This document shows, piece by piece, positions 7,596 through 16,714 of a stretch of DNA of 17,819 nt. The DNA comes from Coemansia sp. RSA 1804. Lineage: Eukaryota; Kickxellomycota; Kickxellomycetes; Kickxellales; Kickxellaceae. Position 1 is the stretch's first letter, and each line of letters begins with the position of its first letter. The stretch covers positions 1-17,819 of the forward strand of contig JANBTH010000416.1 of the NCBI GenBank assembly GCA_027578815.1, in the 5' to 3' direction. The position numbers were made by a program, and so were the translations under genes. Under the pieces are notes generated by a model. The model was not told where the DNA came from and did not search any database. It was given only the letters and a program-made list of their open reading frames with translations.

Positions 7596-7636
7596 AACGA
7601 TCAGGTATAGTCCCGGCGATATAGTTTCTGATCGTT
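7596..7636. promoter_or_regulatory. Perfect 9-bp inverted repeat upstream of the Cys-rich gene
   Basis: AACGATCAG (7596-7604) and CTGATCGTT (7628-7636) are exact reverse complements separated by 23 bases. The site is about 130 bp upstream of the TATA box at 7769 and just before a CACGTG. Position and symmetry fit a binding site pair for a dimeric regulator or a cruciform. Function is inferred only. Confidence 0.35.
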
Positions 7637-7647
7637 TCCCATGAAAA

Positions 7648-7653
7648 CACGTG
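7648..7653. promoter_or_regulatory. CACGTG E-box upstream of the Cys-rich gene
   Basis: A perfect CACGTG in the context AAAACACGTGATA lies 121 bp upstream of the TATA box. It is shared with the region upstream of small paralog 1 (1248-1253). Confidence 0.3.
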
Positions 7654-7768
7654 ATACAGTTCGTTTACTTTATCACACTAAAACTATTCCTTTTTTAATG
7701 TGTGCAAATATACACACATTATTTCCTTCATACTAGATAAACAATCCTTGGATAAAAGAAAAAGCGGA

Positions 7769-7776
7769 TATAAAAG
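7769..7776 (+). promoter_or_regulatory. TATA box of the Cys-rich small gene
   Basis: TATAAAAG is a strong TATA consensus 141 bp upstream of the ATG at 7910. The TATA-to-ATG spacing is similar to that of the two small paralogs (123-124 bp), although the surrounding sequence is different. Confidence 0.5.
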
Positions 7777-7909
7777 CAGTCCGTATTCCCTTGCCCGTCA
7801 CAATATTTTTTAAATTCAAACAAGCAAGCAATTCAACCATTTTGCTTTTCTCTTTCAATTGAACAATATAACAGCAATTAGAGAGTATTAACATTTTATT
7901 ACCAACACT

Positions 7910-8095
7910 ATGTCCCAAAAATTAGTTTTAACTGGAGAATTGAAGAAGCGGAAATGCGGCCCCCTCTGTACTGGATGTGATGAAGTTCAGCCTATTCCAT
8001 GTACGCATGCCTATTCCTTTTCGTGCAAACAGATTGGTGTATCAAACAAAAATAAATGCAAAAATAAGGAGTGCTCATTGTACAGAGGCTATTAA
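7910..8095 (+). CDS. Small cysteine-rich orphan protein (61 aa)
   Basis: The product is unrecognised. ATG at 7910 follows an in-frame TAA at 7889 and opens 61 codons ending at TAA 8093-8095. The protein is basic and has seven cysteines with spacing C-x3-C-x2-C-x7-C-x7-C-x9-C-x4-C (residues 16 to 54), plus a histidine in PCTHAYSF. That pattern could bind zinc or form disulfides. There is no hydrophobic N-terminus, so classical secretion is not predicted and metal binding in the cell is somewhat more likely. A strong TATA box (7769), an E-box and an inverted repeat lie upstream. AATAAA at 8395 is the nearest clear poly(A) signal noted. Codon use is AT-rich, like the small paralogs at 1464 and 2400 and unlike the GC-rich conserved genes. 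A chance frame is still possible. Confidence 0.5.
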   Translation: MSQKLVLTGELKKRKCGPLCTGCDEVQPIPCTHAYSFSCKQIGVSNKNKCKNKECSLYRGY

Positions 8096-8672
8096 TCAAA
8101 TCAGAGTAAACAAAATATGAAAACGAATAGACAGAAAGTACTATTTGTTGTGGGAAGAGTTAGAAATTGGAGGCAAGGTTGTTTGATATGAGCACCACAC
8201 TATAAGAATGTGTTTAGTGTTTCATTGCAGCAACCATCGCTAAATACACTACCATTGTTGTGATAAAGAATAGCCATATGCAGAACAAGGGTCCATGTAG
8301 ATAAACAATAGGCAAATACTTGTTGGGTATCTGAACTTTAGACTCTGGCATTCAGCTTATTTTTATTTTCTGTTTTGGCTATTCATTTGCTCATAATAAA
8401 GCTAGTGTTTGGCAATGGCTTGTAACAGCGCTGAAGGAAACAACAGTAAGTGCAAATGAGGTGCTAGGAATTGAACCACCCCCCAAATAAATGAATATCC
8501 ATCCAAGTCACAGCAAACCATATGCGGCCACTTTTGCAATGGTCACCCCACTCAAATAAAAGAAGAAACATTAAATGATCGCCAAGAAAACAAAACAAAA
8601 CAAAAACAAAGAAGAAAAAGGATTAGAGAAAGCTATCGCCCTCCCAACATCTGCTACCACAAAAAATTAAAA
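8096..8672. other. AT-rich space between convergent genes
   Basis: This is the 3' flank shared by the Cys-rich gene (plus) and the Sec7-PH gene (minus). AATAAA at 8395-8400 could serve the plus-strand gene. TTTATT at 8362-8367 is AATAAA on the minus strand. A CAAAA-type simple repeat is at 8587-8609. No coding region is seen. Confidence 0.5.
8587..8609. repeat. Simple AAAAC repeat
   Basis: Four imperfect AAAAC units lie just beyond the 3' end of the Sec7-PH gene. A matching tract at 13741-13762 lies in its second visible intron. Confidence 0.6.
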
Positions 8673-11600
8673 TCAGCAGCCATGGGCTGTGGTCGTGGTG
8701 GTAGGAGGATCGGTATGATGGTGCTGCAAATGGGGCATACTCGTCTGCGCCAACGCATCAGCATCAGCAGCAGCAGGAGCGGCACTGCTATTACTGTTGA
8801 TAGCACCAGTGCTAGCCGACACCTGGGTCTGCTGGTGCTGGTGCTGTTGCTGGTGGGATCCACGGCGCCGATCGCCACCAAGCGCAGACGCGATCGGCGA
8901 AGAGGAAGCAGCAGAGGAGGAGGAGCCGGGCGGAAGAACATTGATGATAACGCTTGCGCGGTTCCTTGTCTTCTCAGACGCCGGCGCCAGGAGCTCCTTG
9001 ATAGGCAGGGACTTTGACGACAGCGGGTTGCCGTTCGAGTCGGTGGTGGTTTTGCGCGGCAGCGAAGTCCGCGACGACGAGAAGCCGGCAGCAGAAGCGG
9101 CAGCAGGAGAAGCGCCCGCGACATCGCTGTGCGGCTCGGCATGGGGCGTCGTCCCACCCGTGGCACCAATGGCACTAGCCGGCGTGGCAGAATGCATCCC
9201 GCCGCCATTGACGGTTGTAGCGGTCGATCCGTCAGCGCTGAGTTCCTCGGGAATGGGAATAGCCATCTCCTCCTGCATCTGGCGCAACGCAGTCTGCAGC
9301 ACATCGGCGTACGACTGGTACTTGATGAGCTCCTGGAGGATGTACTGCGCCTTGCGTTCCCAGTTGGAGAAGGCCTTGTGGTGCTGCTGCGTCTTCGGGT
9401 AGAACCGCTCGTCAATGCTGCCCTGCACCTTCTTGTGCGACACGAGCTCCTCCTCCAGATACGCAATGTGGTGCAGCAGCGCCTTGAGCTGGGCGGGCTC
9501 GTCGAGGTCGGAGCGGAGCATCGGGTTGTTTGGCGGAGTCCACTCGAGGATGCTGACGCCCTTGCTGGCATCGCGCTCCCCGGCCACCCGCCGCTCCTCG
9601 GCCGCCTGCTCCGCCGCACTGAGCTCCTCACCGCGATCCTCGCGCGCCTCCCGCTCGTCGTAGCGCAACATGTAGTCGCCAGTATTGTCCCAGCCGTACT
9701 CCATGTTATAGACCCCGCCAATCATGTACGGCGCCTTGGACTCGCGCGCAGCCCAGTAGTTGCAGGCCGCGACCCAGTCGCGCAGCTCGACCTCCGACGC
9801 CGTCTGGAACAGATACACGCCGCCGCTCGGCAGCTGCAGCGCAAACACGTGCGGCCTCGCGCGGGAGTAGCCGGGCGACGGCAGCATGTGCGTCATGGTG
9901 TGTCGGAGCGAGACGGAACCCAATTGAAGCGAAGTGTCGGTCAGCTCGCGGCCATCGGGATGTCCGCCATGGCGCCCGTCCATCTTGTACATGGCAACAG
10001 TTCCGCGATCAACAGACACGTAGCAGGTGCGCCAGGCACGATGCGACGCCTTCTTCCCGGCACGCTCAAACAGGTGCTTGCGCACCAGAACTCCCGACCG
10101 AATGTGCTGGTTCTCCAGCGGCGACCGGATGTACGCCGTGTACGCAGTCGACGGGAGGTATCCGCCGCCCATCGACGCCGACGACGGAGACGACCGCATT
10201 GTGCCGCCAGCGTTGTGGCCGCCAAAGTTGATCATCGACGATCCGGACCGCTTGACGGCCTCCGCGCCAAGAGCGCTGACGCGCGGATCAGGGTGCTGCG
10301 GCGGCCGCCGGACGATCGCCTGGACGCCGGCTGCCAGACCGCTGGCCTTGTTCATCGAGGTGATGGACCGCGACCGCTGCACCGAATGCAGCGGCATGCT
10401 GCGCACAGAGCTGGGGCGCCCACTTCCACCGCCGCCCTGAATCGACTGCGCGTCGTACTCGCCGTAGGCCGTGTGCGGCGCCTGGCCGCCGACAGCGTGG
10501 TGCCTGCCGTATCCGTGCATCGACACATCGATCTCAAGCGAGTGCTTGCCGCTGGAGCCAAACGCCATGCTTGAGCGCATGTTGCCCATGTGCTGCAGCG
10601 GGTCATGGCTGTCGTGGGCGAGCCCGTGCGTCGCGCTGTAATGCGATCCGTGAAGCCCCGGATGATTGTGCATTTGTTGCTGTTGCTGCTGCTGTTCGTA
10701 CATCAGCGACGCCTGGCGTGCAAACGACGGCTGCCCAAGCGGCTTGCTCTTGATTCCCGCGTACACATCCTTCAGCACGCTCGAGAGCTCCGTGAGGTTG
10801 GGCATCGCCGCGTTCGGCCGCACAACATCCACCGCTGCGCCGCTGCCGCTAGCACTGCGGCTGGCCGACGCGACAACGCCATCGAGGTCGCGGCTGTGCG
10901 AATGGAGACTGCTTCCCGACATCGAGGGCCGGTTGTTCAGTCCAATCGGCGACTCGTCCATCGACACCGTTCCCGAGCGGCTGCGTGAGTGCGCGCCGTT
11001 AGTCGACACCTTGCGCCGCAGCCGGTCAAACGCTCGCAGCGAGGACGGGCTGGATATTCCCTGCGTGACAGAGCTGCTGCTCTGGATGCCAGACGCAATG
11101 CCGATGCTCTGCGCCTGCGATACGCCTGAAATCCCCGCCCCGCTTGACCCATTGGCAATGACACTGTTGTTGTTGCTGCTGCTGCTGCTGTTGTTATTGC
11201 CGGCGCTGCTGCTCTCGAAGAACGAGAACCGCTTGCCCCGCGCTCCCATCAAACGCACAACATCCCGTGATGTCCGCGACACGGTGGTGTTTGACTGCCC
11301 AATGTTAAGCGAAGTCATCGACCCAACAAGACTGCGCAGTCCTGACGACCCGCCCTCGTTATGCTGCGCGGTTGACGACTCATGTCTATCGCTGTCGCCA
11401 TGCAGCAGTCTCGATACCGCCGACTGCGGCGTCGCTGCGCCGCCGTTGAGCTGCGACAGCGACTGCTTCCGCAGCGACTCTGACGACATCTTCGACAGGT
11501 CCAGCTCCGGCAGCTGCGGCGGCATCTCCGAGCTGTCAGTCTGCGCCCGCGAAACAGTGTCAGGCTGCGAGTGACCACTTCCGGTAGCTGTGGCTGTGAC

Positions 11601-13523
11601 AGTGGTGGTGGTGCTCTGGAACTGCGCAATGGTATCAATCGTGTTGCGAACAAACCGACTCTTCGTCATCCGGTCGCTTGGCCGAATGTCGGCAATATGC
11701 AGGTCAGTGTTCAGCAGCAGCGTCGAATACGTGACCGCATGCGCTACATCCGACGTTTTGAGCGTCGTGTCAGGGTTACATTCAACGTACCGCTGCGATA
11801 ACGCCACAAGCAGCCGATCAATCACTTGCGATTCGCCTCGCAGGTAAATGTGCGAGCACAAGCACCGAAGACACTCGTCAATGCGCATGCCTGCAAACTC
11901 GTAGTTGGAAATATAGTACCGCAACACAAGACCGTTGAATATCTGCCGCTTCCCAAGCCATTCGGCATGATCCACCAGATGTGGAATGTCAAACCCTTCC
12001 AGAATCTCAGGCTTTGGAGGCTCCACATGCGGCTTGTCGCTGCCTGCCTTGCGTCCGCTGCCGCCCGTCTGGCTGCTGTAGTAGTTGCAGTACGACTCTT
12101 CCACGTCAAATAGGTATTTGCCCATCGCGCTGGCCTGGGCCGAGCTTTCCTCCTGCGCCTTTGCCGCCTGCGCCGCTGCATCCGTGCTGGGCTCATCAGC
12201 CACGTCTGCGGTGGCCGTCGATGGAGCAGGCGTGATCTGCTGATGCTCCAGCTCTGCTCCGTCCTGGAAAATCTCCTTCTGGATGCTGCGGCTGCGAATG
12301 GATGCCGACGACAGTTCTCTCGCGTTGTTGTCTGGCGAAAAGCGGAGCCGTGCGGTGGATGGAAGGTTATCCAGCTCCAGCGGCGAGTCGTACGATGCGG
12401 CGGTGTTGATCGGATGCGGCACCTTTCGTGTCTTGGCATCCGATACGCTGCTGTCGTTGTCATTGACAGAGGCGGAAAGAGAGGTCGATATTCCAAGTCC
12501 GCCCGATGTCATCGCAGCCGCACTGCCGTTGCCTTCGGAGCCATGCGCACCCGCTGTGTCGCGCGCATGGGCCTCCATCAGCACTCGGGACTGTGCTAGC
12601 GGCACAATGTCACTATCATCATCGGCTCTAACATTGCCGCCACCCGAAACAACATTAGCATCCGTATTGTCAGCAGCGACAGCAACAGCGTGGGTGCCAT
12701 CCACTGCAGCCATTTTGTCGCTATCTGCCGCAGCGCTGTCGGTTCGAAGAGTGTTAGTGATCAGCACAGGCGATTCCCCAGGCGTGCATGCCGACTGGGT
12801 GTCCGGCCCCTGCACTAGCGCCAAACTGCTGTGCCGATTAGCCGTGCCAGCGCCAGTGTCTTCAACAGCGGCGGATTCATCCAGACTGTCCTTGTTGGCT
12901 GCCTCGTCCCGCCGATCGCCCGCAGAGGACAATGAGAAGAACTCTTGCGACGGCGTGTAATACCCGCCGCTCTCTTGCGTTCCCTCGGTTGGCGATGCAA
13001 TCGACGCAATCGAGGGGTTTACGCCACTGCGCGCATCGTCATAGGATCTTGTGCTATCAAGGTCCAAGGTTATATTTGTCTCACCAGCAGTGGCTTGTTG
13101 TGCAAGAGATGATCCCGTAGCAGCACACGTGCTATCGTTGTTGTTGTTGTTGATGTTGTTGTTTTGCGCGGATACGCTGCTACTCGACACAGCTGCGCCC
13201 TCTGTGGTCATTGTGTGGTCGTCTGGGGATGCAGATGATAATGTGTTGCTGCTATGCTGGTTTTGTGGCGACGAGTGCTGGTTTGACTGTGGATGTGGTA
13301 ATTGTGGCACTGACGGAAGCGCTTTGTTTGCAAACAGATTTCCAGAGGCCGAAGATGCTCCTCCTCCTCCTCCTCCACTGCCACCCTTGTTGTCGCTGAG
13401 GGAGAGTAGCCGGGAGAATCCAAAGTTGTCGGCAAAGCCCGATGAGGACGACTGCTGTTTTCTGAGGAAGTTCTGGCGAGGCTGCTGTGGTGTTGTAGGG
13501 GTTTCGATAGACGATGCGTCTTT
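8673..13523 (-). CDS. Sec7-PH domain Arf guanine nucleotide exchange factor (EFA6/PSD type), main 3' exon
   Basis: This exon encodes 1616 residues plus TGA at 8675-8673. Numbering below counts the 1850 residues visible in the window. The Sec7 domain (about 700-870, bases 12128-11616) catalyses GDP/GTP exchange on Arf-family GTPases. It has the RGESQ segment, where the glutamate (798) matches the catalytic glutamic finger, and LLLNTDLH (836-843). A PH domain (about 1373-1493, bases 10109-9747) has a matching C-terminal helix with tryptophan (DWVAACNYW) and should bind membrane phosphoinositides. A coiled coil follows (about 1577-1655, LKALLHHIAYLEEELVSHKK onward). The order Sec7, PH, coiled coil is that of EFA6/PSD proteins, which act at the plasma membrane. 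The spacer between Sec7 and PH is about 500 residues of Ser/Asn/Gly-rich sequence with a Gln run (1178-1184). The frame opens at a TAG (13526-13524) preceded by a pyrimidine tract, read as the 3' splice site. If the upstream exons were a separate gene, ATG at 13211 would be the start. Confidence 0.92.
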   Translation of the reverse strand, partial: KDASSIETPTTPQQPRQNFLRKQQSSSSGFADNFGFSRLLSLSDNKGGSGGGGGGASSASGNLFANKALPSVPQLPHPQSNQHSSPQNQHSSNTLSSASPDDHTMTTEGAAVSSSSVSAQNNNINNNNNDSTCAATGSSLAQQATAGETNITLDLDSTRSYDDARSGVNPSIASIASPTEGTQESGGYYTPSQEFFSLSSAGDRRDEAANKDSLDESAAVEDTGAGTANRHSSLALVQGPDTQSACTPGESPVLITNTLRTDSAAADSDKMAAVDGTHAVAVAADNTDANVVSGGGNVRADDDSDIVPLAQSRVLMEAHARDTAGAHGSEGNGSAAAMTSGGLGISTSLSASVNDNDSSVSDAKTRKVPHPINTAASYDSPLELDNLPSTARLRFSPDNNARELSSASIRSRSIQKEIFQDGAELEHQQITPAPSTATADVADEPSTDAAAQAAKAQEESSAQASAMGKYLFDVEESYCNYYSSQTGGSGRKAGSDKPHVEPPKPEILEGFDIPHLVDHAEWLGKRQIFNGLVLRYYISNYEFAGMRIDECLRCLCSHIYLRGESQVIDRLLVALSQRYVECNPDTTLKTSDVAHAVTYSTLLLNTDLHIADIRPSDRMTKSRFVRNTIDTIAQFQSTTTTVTATATGSGHSQPDTVSRAQTDSSEMPPQLPELDLSKMSSESLRKQSLSQLNGGAATPQSAVSRLLHGDSDRHESSTAQHNEGGSSGLRSLVGSMTSLNIGQSNTTVSRTSRDVVRLMGARGKRFSFFESSSAGNNNSSSSSNNNSVIANGSSGAGISGVSQAQSIGIASGIQSSSSVTQGISSPSSLRAFDRLRRKVSTNGAHSRSRSGTVSMDESPIGLNNRPSMSGSSLHSHSRDLDGVVASASRSASGSGAAVDVVRPNAAMPNLTELSSVLKDVYAGIKSKPLGQPSFARQASLMYEQQQQQQQMHNHPGLHGSHYSATHGLAHDSHDPLQHMGNMRSSMAFGSSGKHSLEIDVSMHGYGRHHAVGGQAPHTAYGEYDAQSIQGGGGSGRPSSVRSMPLHSVQRSRSITSMNKASGLAAGVQAIVRRPPQHPDPRVSALGAEAVKRSGSSMINFGGHNAGGTMRSSPSSASMGGGYLPSTAYTAYIRSPLENQHIRSGVLVRKHLFERAGKKASHRAWRTCYVSVDRGTVAMYKMDGRHGGHPDGRELTDTSLQLGSVSLRHTMTHMLPSPGYSRARPHVFALQLPSGGVYLFQTASEVELRDWVAACNYWAARESKAPYMIGGVYNMEYGWDNTGDYMLRYDEREAREDRGEELSAAEQAAEERRVAGERDASKGVSILEWTPPNNPMLRSDLDEPAQLKALLHHIAYLEEELVSHKKVQGSIDERFYPKTQQHHKAFSNWERKAQYILQELIKYQSYADVLQTALRQMQEEMAIPIPEELSADGSTATTVNGGGMHSATPASAIGATGGTTPHAEPHSDVAGASPAAASAAGFSSSRTSLPRKTTTDSNGNPLSSKSLPIKELLAPASEKTRNRASVIINVLPPGSSSSAASSSPIASALGGDRRRGSHQQQHQHQQTQVSASTGAINSNSSAAPAAADADALAQTSMPHLQHHHTDPPTTTTTAHGC

Positions 13524-13545
13524 CTAGCGGAGAAAGAAAAAAGAT

Positions 13546-13564
13546 AATAGAATAGAATAGAATA
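13546..13564. repeat. AATAG microsatellite beside the splice acceptor
   Basis: Nearly four AATAG units lie 22 bases inside the intron from the acceptor. On the sense strand they read CTATT repeated, which supplies several CTAT-like branch-point candidates. Confidence 0.7.
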
Positions 13565-13740
13565 AGAGGGATAAAAGTGGAAAAACAAGGGCACGGTAAG
13601 TAAGAAGAAGTGGATGTTGAAGGCAAATCAGACAAAGAATAGCCAGAGAATAATACTGTTGGTAGCAAGCATAAGAAATGACAGAAAGAATAATGTAGGT
13701 TTAATAAGCGGGGAGAGAAAGAGAGGGGAAAGGGAATATG

Positions 13741-13762
13741 CAAAAACAAAACAAAACAAAAG
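13741..13762. repeat. Simple AAAAC repeat in intron
   Basis: Four AAAAC-type units, similar to the tract at 8587-8609. Confidence 0.6.
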
Positions 13763-14057
13763 GAGTTTCTATGCTTAATGCTCTTCTGTATGCTTATTTT
13801 CCAGCACCGAGATAGGAAACTACTCCTCCGAAAAAGGAAAGCAAAAACAGCAACTAGAAACTATGTCGGAAATACAACAAGTCGGGCCAACAAGAAGGAA
13901 AGGGGGAGATAAAAACAGAAAGCGTAAACAAGCAAACAAAACTACTGCAAAGGTCAAGAGGAGAGAAAAAAGCAAGAGAAAAGAAAAAAGACAATAGAGA
14001 GAAAAGATACTTTGAGCGAGTGAGAGAGGGGAGAAAGAAGGGGGGAGAAGAGCTGGG

Positions 14058-14071
14058 TTTTTTTTTTTTTT
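14058..14071. repeat. Homopolymer run of 14 T (A on the sense strand)
   Basis: An uninterrupted T14 on the plus strand in intron 13524-15371. A run of identical length occurs in the other intron at 16023-16036. Confidence 0.8.
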
Positions 14072-15371
14072 GCAAGACAGCAAGCAAGCACAACTAGCGC
14101 AGTGGTGAAGAGTTTTTTCTTGCATCTAGAAGTTTTAAGGGAGCGACAAAAGGCGCAAGCAAAAGTGGGTAGCGCTGCTTTACCAGATATGATCCCTTCG
14201 TCCCCCTCCCTCCTTTTTCTGACCCTATGCTGTGCTGACGCAAGGAGGCAAGCAGGCAGAGCATGTATGATGCCATGCTGAAAGCCAGCTAATAGAAAAA
14301 GAATCGAAACAAACCCAAAGAGCAAGACGGCTCCCATTGTCCGCCAGAAATGACTTCCTGGCTTGTCGGTCCGTCCCATCCCATCCCCTCTTTTATCTCA
14401 TTCCTTCTGCATGCTCACCCGCCATTCTCCCTCCTAAACAGGCTGCAGCACTTTTGTATGTAAAGAGAGGGGAAAGTGCAATATTCGGTTCGAATTGTTT
14501 GTCTTTCTCTTCTTGCTTTTTTGTTTGCTTGTACGAGTGCAGTGGGGGGATGAAATAAGAGAAGAAAAGAAGAAAAAAGACATGGAGCAATGACTCGGAG
14601 GAAGAGTAAATCATCACACGAAAATGACCACCACTCGCTGCTATAAAAGCAAGACTTGGCCACTGGCGCTCTCCAGCACCGCGGACTGCATAAATGGGCT
14701 CAGAAAAGGGTAGAGCATGCTCAGCCAGTCCAGTACCAAATACAGCAGCATAGAGGCTAGCGAAGCCCGCAGGAAATGAAGAAAGGAACATATCCTCCCC
14801 CCATTTGCTTTCCAGTTTTGCTCCAGCCTGTCTGCTACGCCACTATCTGCAGCCCAGCAAGCAACCCAGCCATTTAACGGACTGCAAAAAAAGAGTACCA
14901 GTAGGACCAGTACGCAGTAGCAATCCCAGCATGTATCTGCTTTCTTCTTTACTTTGCACCAAGAATACAGCAAGAAAGGCAGTAACGGGCTGCCTTTTGA
15001 GCGGAATAAAGAAAACACAGGAACCTTGAGGAAATCAAGGAAAAGAGGCGGTCCCTGCTGGTGCCCAAGATCTCGAATACAAACTATACTCCCAGAGATC
15101 AGCACAAAAGGGAATGGTGGCAGTCTCTCCAGCACATCATTCTTCACACGCCCAAACCCAAGAGCCCCGCACATAACAAACAAGAGCAAAAACAAAAAAA
15201 CCCAACACACCACTGTGTCTCTAATGAATCTTGCGTGCATCTCAGCTCGGGCCGAGGCAAGAATAGACAATAGAGCAACGAATAAAAAAGAACGAACAAA
15301 GAGAGCATCCCAAAAAAGAGAAGGACGACTCCATCCTCCGCCACATTGGCTATTCTAGGTTTGATGCTTAC

Positions 15372-15851
15372 CTTGTCATCGCTTTGTTCCTTCTTCTGCG
15401 ATCCGCCACGGAAGATGCTCCAGAACGACGGCTTGCGCATTTTCGAGCCGTCTCGATCGCTGTGCTCCTGCGCTGCTGACTCCTGGTCGTGGCTCGACTG
15501 CTGCTGGCCCGATCCAGAAGACCGCTTGTTTTTGCTATGCTGCTCGTGCTCGGACGGATTGTTTTCCTGCTGGGAGAGTGGCATTTCGGGCCCCGTGGTA
15601 CGAAGCTGCTCCTGCTGGTGTTGTTGTTTTGCCGCGTGTGCTGTTCCCGCAGGAATGCTGCTGCTGATGCTTCTGGGACTCGTTCTGGCGAGATCGCTGT
15701 ATCGACTCAGACGCTGCCGCTCTGTTGCACCAGTCGCGTTGCTGCCGATGCTTAGTCGTCCGCTGAATATGCTCTCGATCAGTCTGCGCGACTCGTCGGA
15801 AACCAATATAGAGCTGTTTCGATTCCCGAGGCGTGGCGAACTGCTGCTCGT
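15372..15851 (-). CDS. Sec7-PH Arf-GEF gene, internal exon
   Basis: This exon encodes 160 residues (75-234 of the visible chain). It opens directly after a TAG acceptor (GCATGTAG|ACGAGC) and ends at AAG|GTAAGC, both in phase 0, so it joins the neighbouring exons in frame. The sequence is Ser/Gln-rich and probably disordered. Two conserved-looking segments stand out: SRRLIESIFSGRLSIG near the start and KMRKPSFWSIFRGG near the end, a basic-aromatic stretch that could touch membrane or bind a partner. There is no ATG until late in the exon (the Met of PEMPLS), which supports its being internal. The link to the Sec7 exon rests on splice signals and phase only. It could belong to a separate upstream gene. 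Confidence 0.68.
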
Positions 15852-16022
15852 CTACATGCGTCAAATTAAAGAATAACAAAAAGAAGAAATCAGTAGATGG
15901 AAAAGATACAATGCACATCCAATGTTTTTCTTACTCTCCCCAAAAAAGCAAAATTAGCAAAGCGATTGTATGAAACTGCCCAAAAGTATGAAACCAGAAG
16001 CAAAAACCGTTTCTGCATCGAC

Positions 16023-16036
16023 TTTTTTTTTTTTTT
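16023..16036. repeat. Homopolymer run of 14 T (A on the sense strand)
   Basis: T14 on the plus strand inside the intron, the same length as the run at 14058-14071. Sequences on the sense-strand 5' side of the two runs do not look alike by eye. Confidence 0.8.
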
Positions 16037-16273
16037 GGAGAATGGTAAATAAGAAAGAACAGCCCAAAAAAGCAGGGACACAAATTGGGTGTGATCTGGT
16101 TGTGCAAATACAAAAAAGAAAAAGGCTCTATGCACAAGAGAGGAAAAAAGAAGTAATAACAAAGGGAAAAAAGTCTCAACAGCACCAGTACCAAAAATGG
16201 AAAAGAATAAAGCAAGGAAAGAGGCTTCTGGGATACTCGCAGGGAGGTGGGTGTATCACAGAACACCTCTTCT

Positions 16274-16304
16274 ATCTGTTTGTCTATCTGTCTGTCTGTC
16301 TGTG
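16274..16304. repeat. Tetranucleotide CTGT/CTAT repeat
   Basis: Imperfect TCTG/TCTA units in the intron, a typical microsatellite. Confidence 0.75.
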
Positions 16305-16690
16305 GGTTATCTGGATATACCAGGAGAAGAAATAAACAAAGGAGAAAAATGTTTGATGCAAGCGGCTAGTGCTACTGGATGCTATTGGACCTGCAAAAGA
16401 AACAGAACAGCCTTCAATATCACCAGTCTTCCGGTGCTGTATCAGGCTACTTTAACTACACGACAGTACCTGAAACTATTCGCTTCGTAAGCTGGTAGCT
16501 TTTTAGTGTAAGAATAATGATAGGGTATTTTCCCAGCGGCAATAGCACTGGTGGTTGCTTCCTTTCCTTCCTTCAAGAATAAAGTATGAGAAGGATAAAG
16601 AGAAGGGAGAGAGAAAGGCAACAAGGGGGCAATATTAAAGACGGAGTTATTAAAGTAATAAAGTATGCTATGCAAGCAGGCAGGAAGAGC

Positions 16691-16714
16691 GAAAGAAAGA
16701 AAGAAAGAAAGAAA
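16691..16714. repeat. GAAA tetranucleotide repeat
   Basis: Six GAAA units in a row in the intron, polypyrimidine on the sense strand. Confidence 0.8.

Larger units (their letters stand above)
7200..7768. other. AT-rich intergenic stretch with two inverted repeats and an E-box
   Basis: No coding region is supported. An imperfect inverted repeat joins CTGATTACTGATT (7218-7230) and AATCAGTGATTAG (7257-7269), with two non-Watson-Crick positions in 13. A perfect 9-bp pair lies at 7596-7636 and a CACGTG at 7648-7653. The segment probably holds the upstream control region of the small Cys-rich gene. Confidence 0.5.
13524..15371 (-). other. Intron of the Sec7-PH gene (1848 bp)
   Basis: The donor is AAG|GTAAGC (intron starts at 15371) and the acceptor is TTTCTTTCTCCGCTAG (ends at 13524). 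Both flanking exons break between codons, so the frame is kept. The part near the acceptor is extremely pyrimidine-rich on the sense strand: 13531-13590 is 52 purines in 60 on the plus strand. The strand bias switches near 14340-14530, where the plus strand is CT-rich. Long open frames inside (for example minus 15270-14641) are hydrophobic, T-driven reads without family likeness and are not called. A 14-base T run is at 14058-14071, with simple repeats at 13546-13564 (AATAG) and 13741-13762 (AAAAC). The length is unusual for a fungus. Confidence 0.6.

Noticed and set aside
9129..10574. A 481-codon plus-strand open frame opposite the Sec7-PH exon.
   Set aside because: It is antisense to the PH domain and spacer of the real gene and its composition mirrors that gene.
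14486..14495. GGTTCGAATT resembles a tRNA or SINE B-box.
   Set aside because: The flanking bases do not form a T-arm stem and no A-box or acceptor stem is present.
14641..15270. A 209-codon open frame on the minus strand inside the long intron, rich in Leu/Phe/Val.
   Set aside because: It starts at a non-ATG codon, is driven by T-rich composition, has no recognisable domain and overlaps the intron defined by in-frame splice sites.
14058..16036. The two equal T14 runs as tails of retroposed elements of one family.
   Set aside because: Sequences next to the two runs show no visible similarity and no target-site duplications were found.
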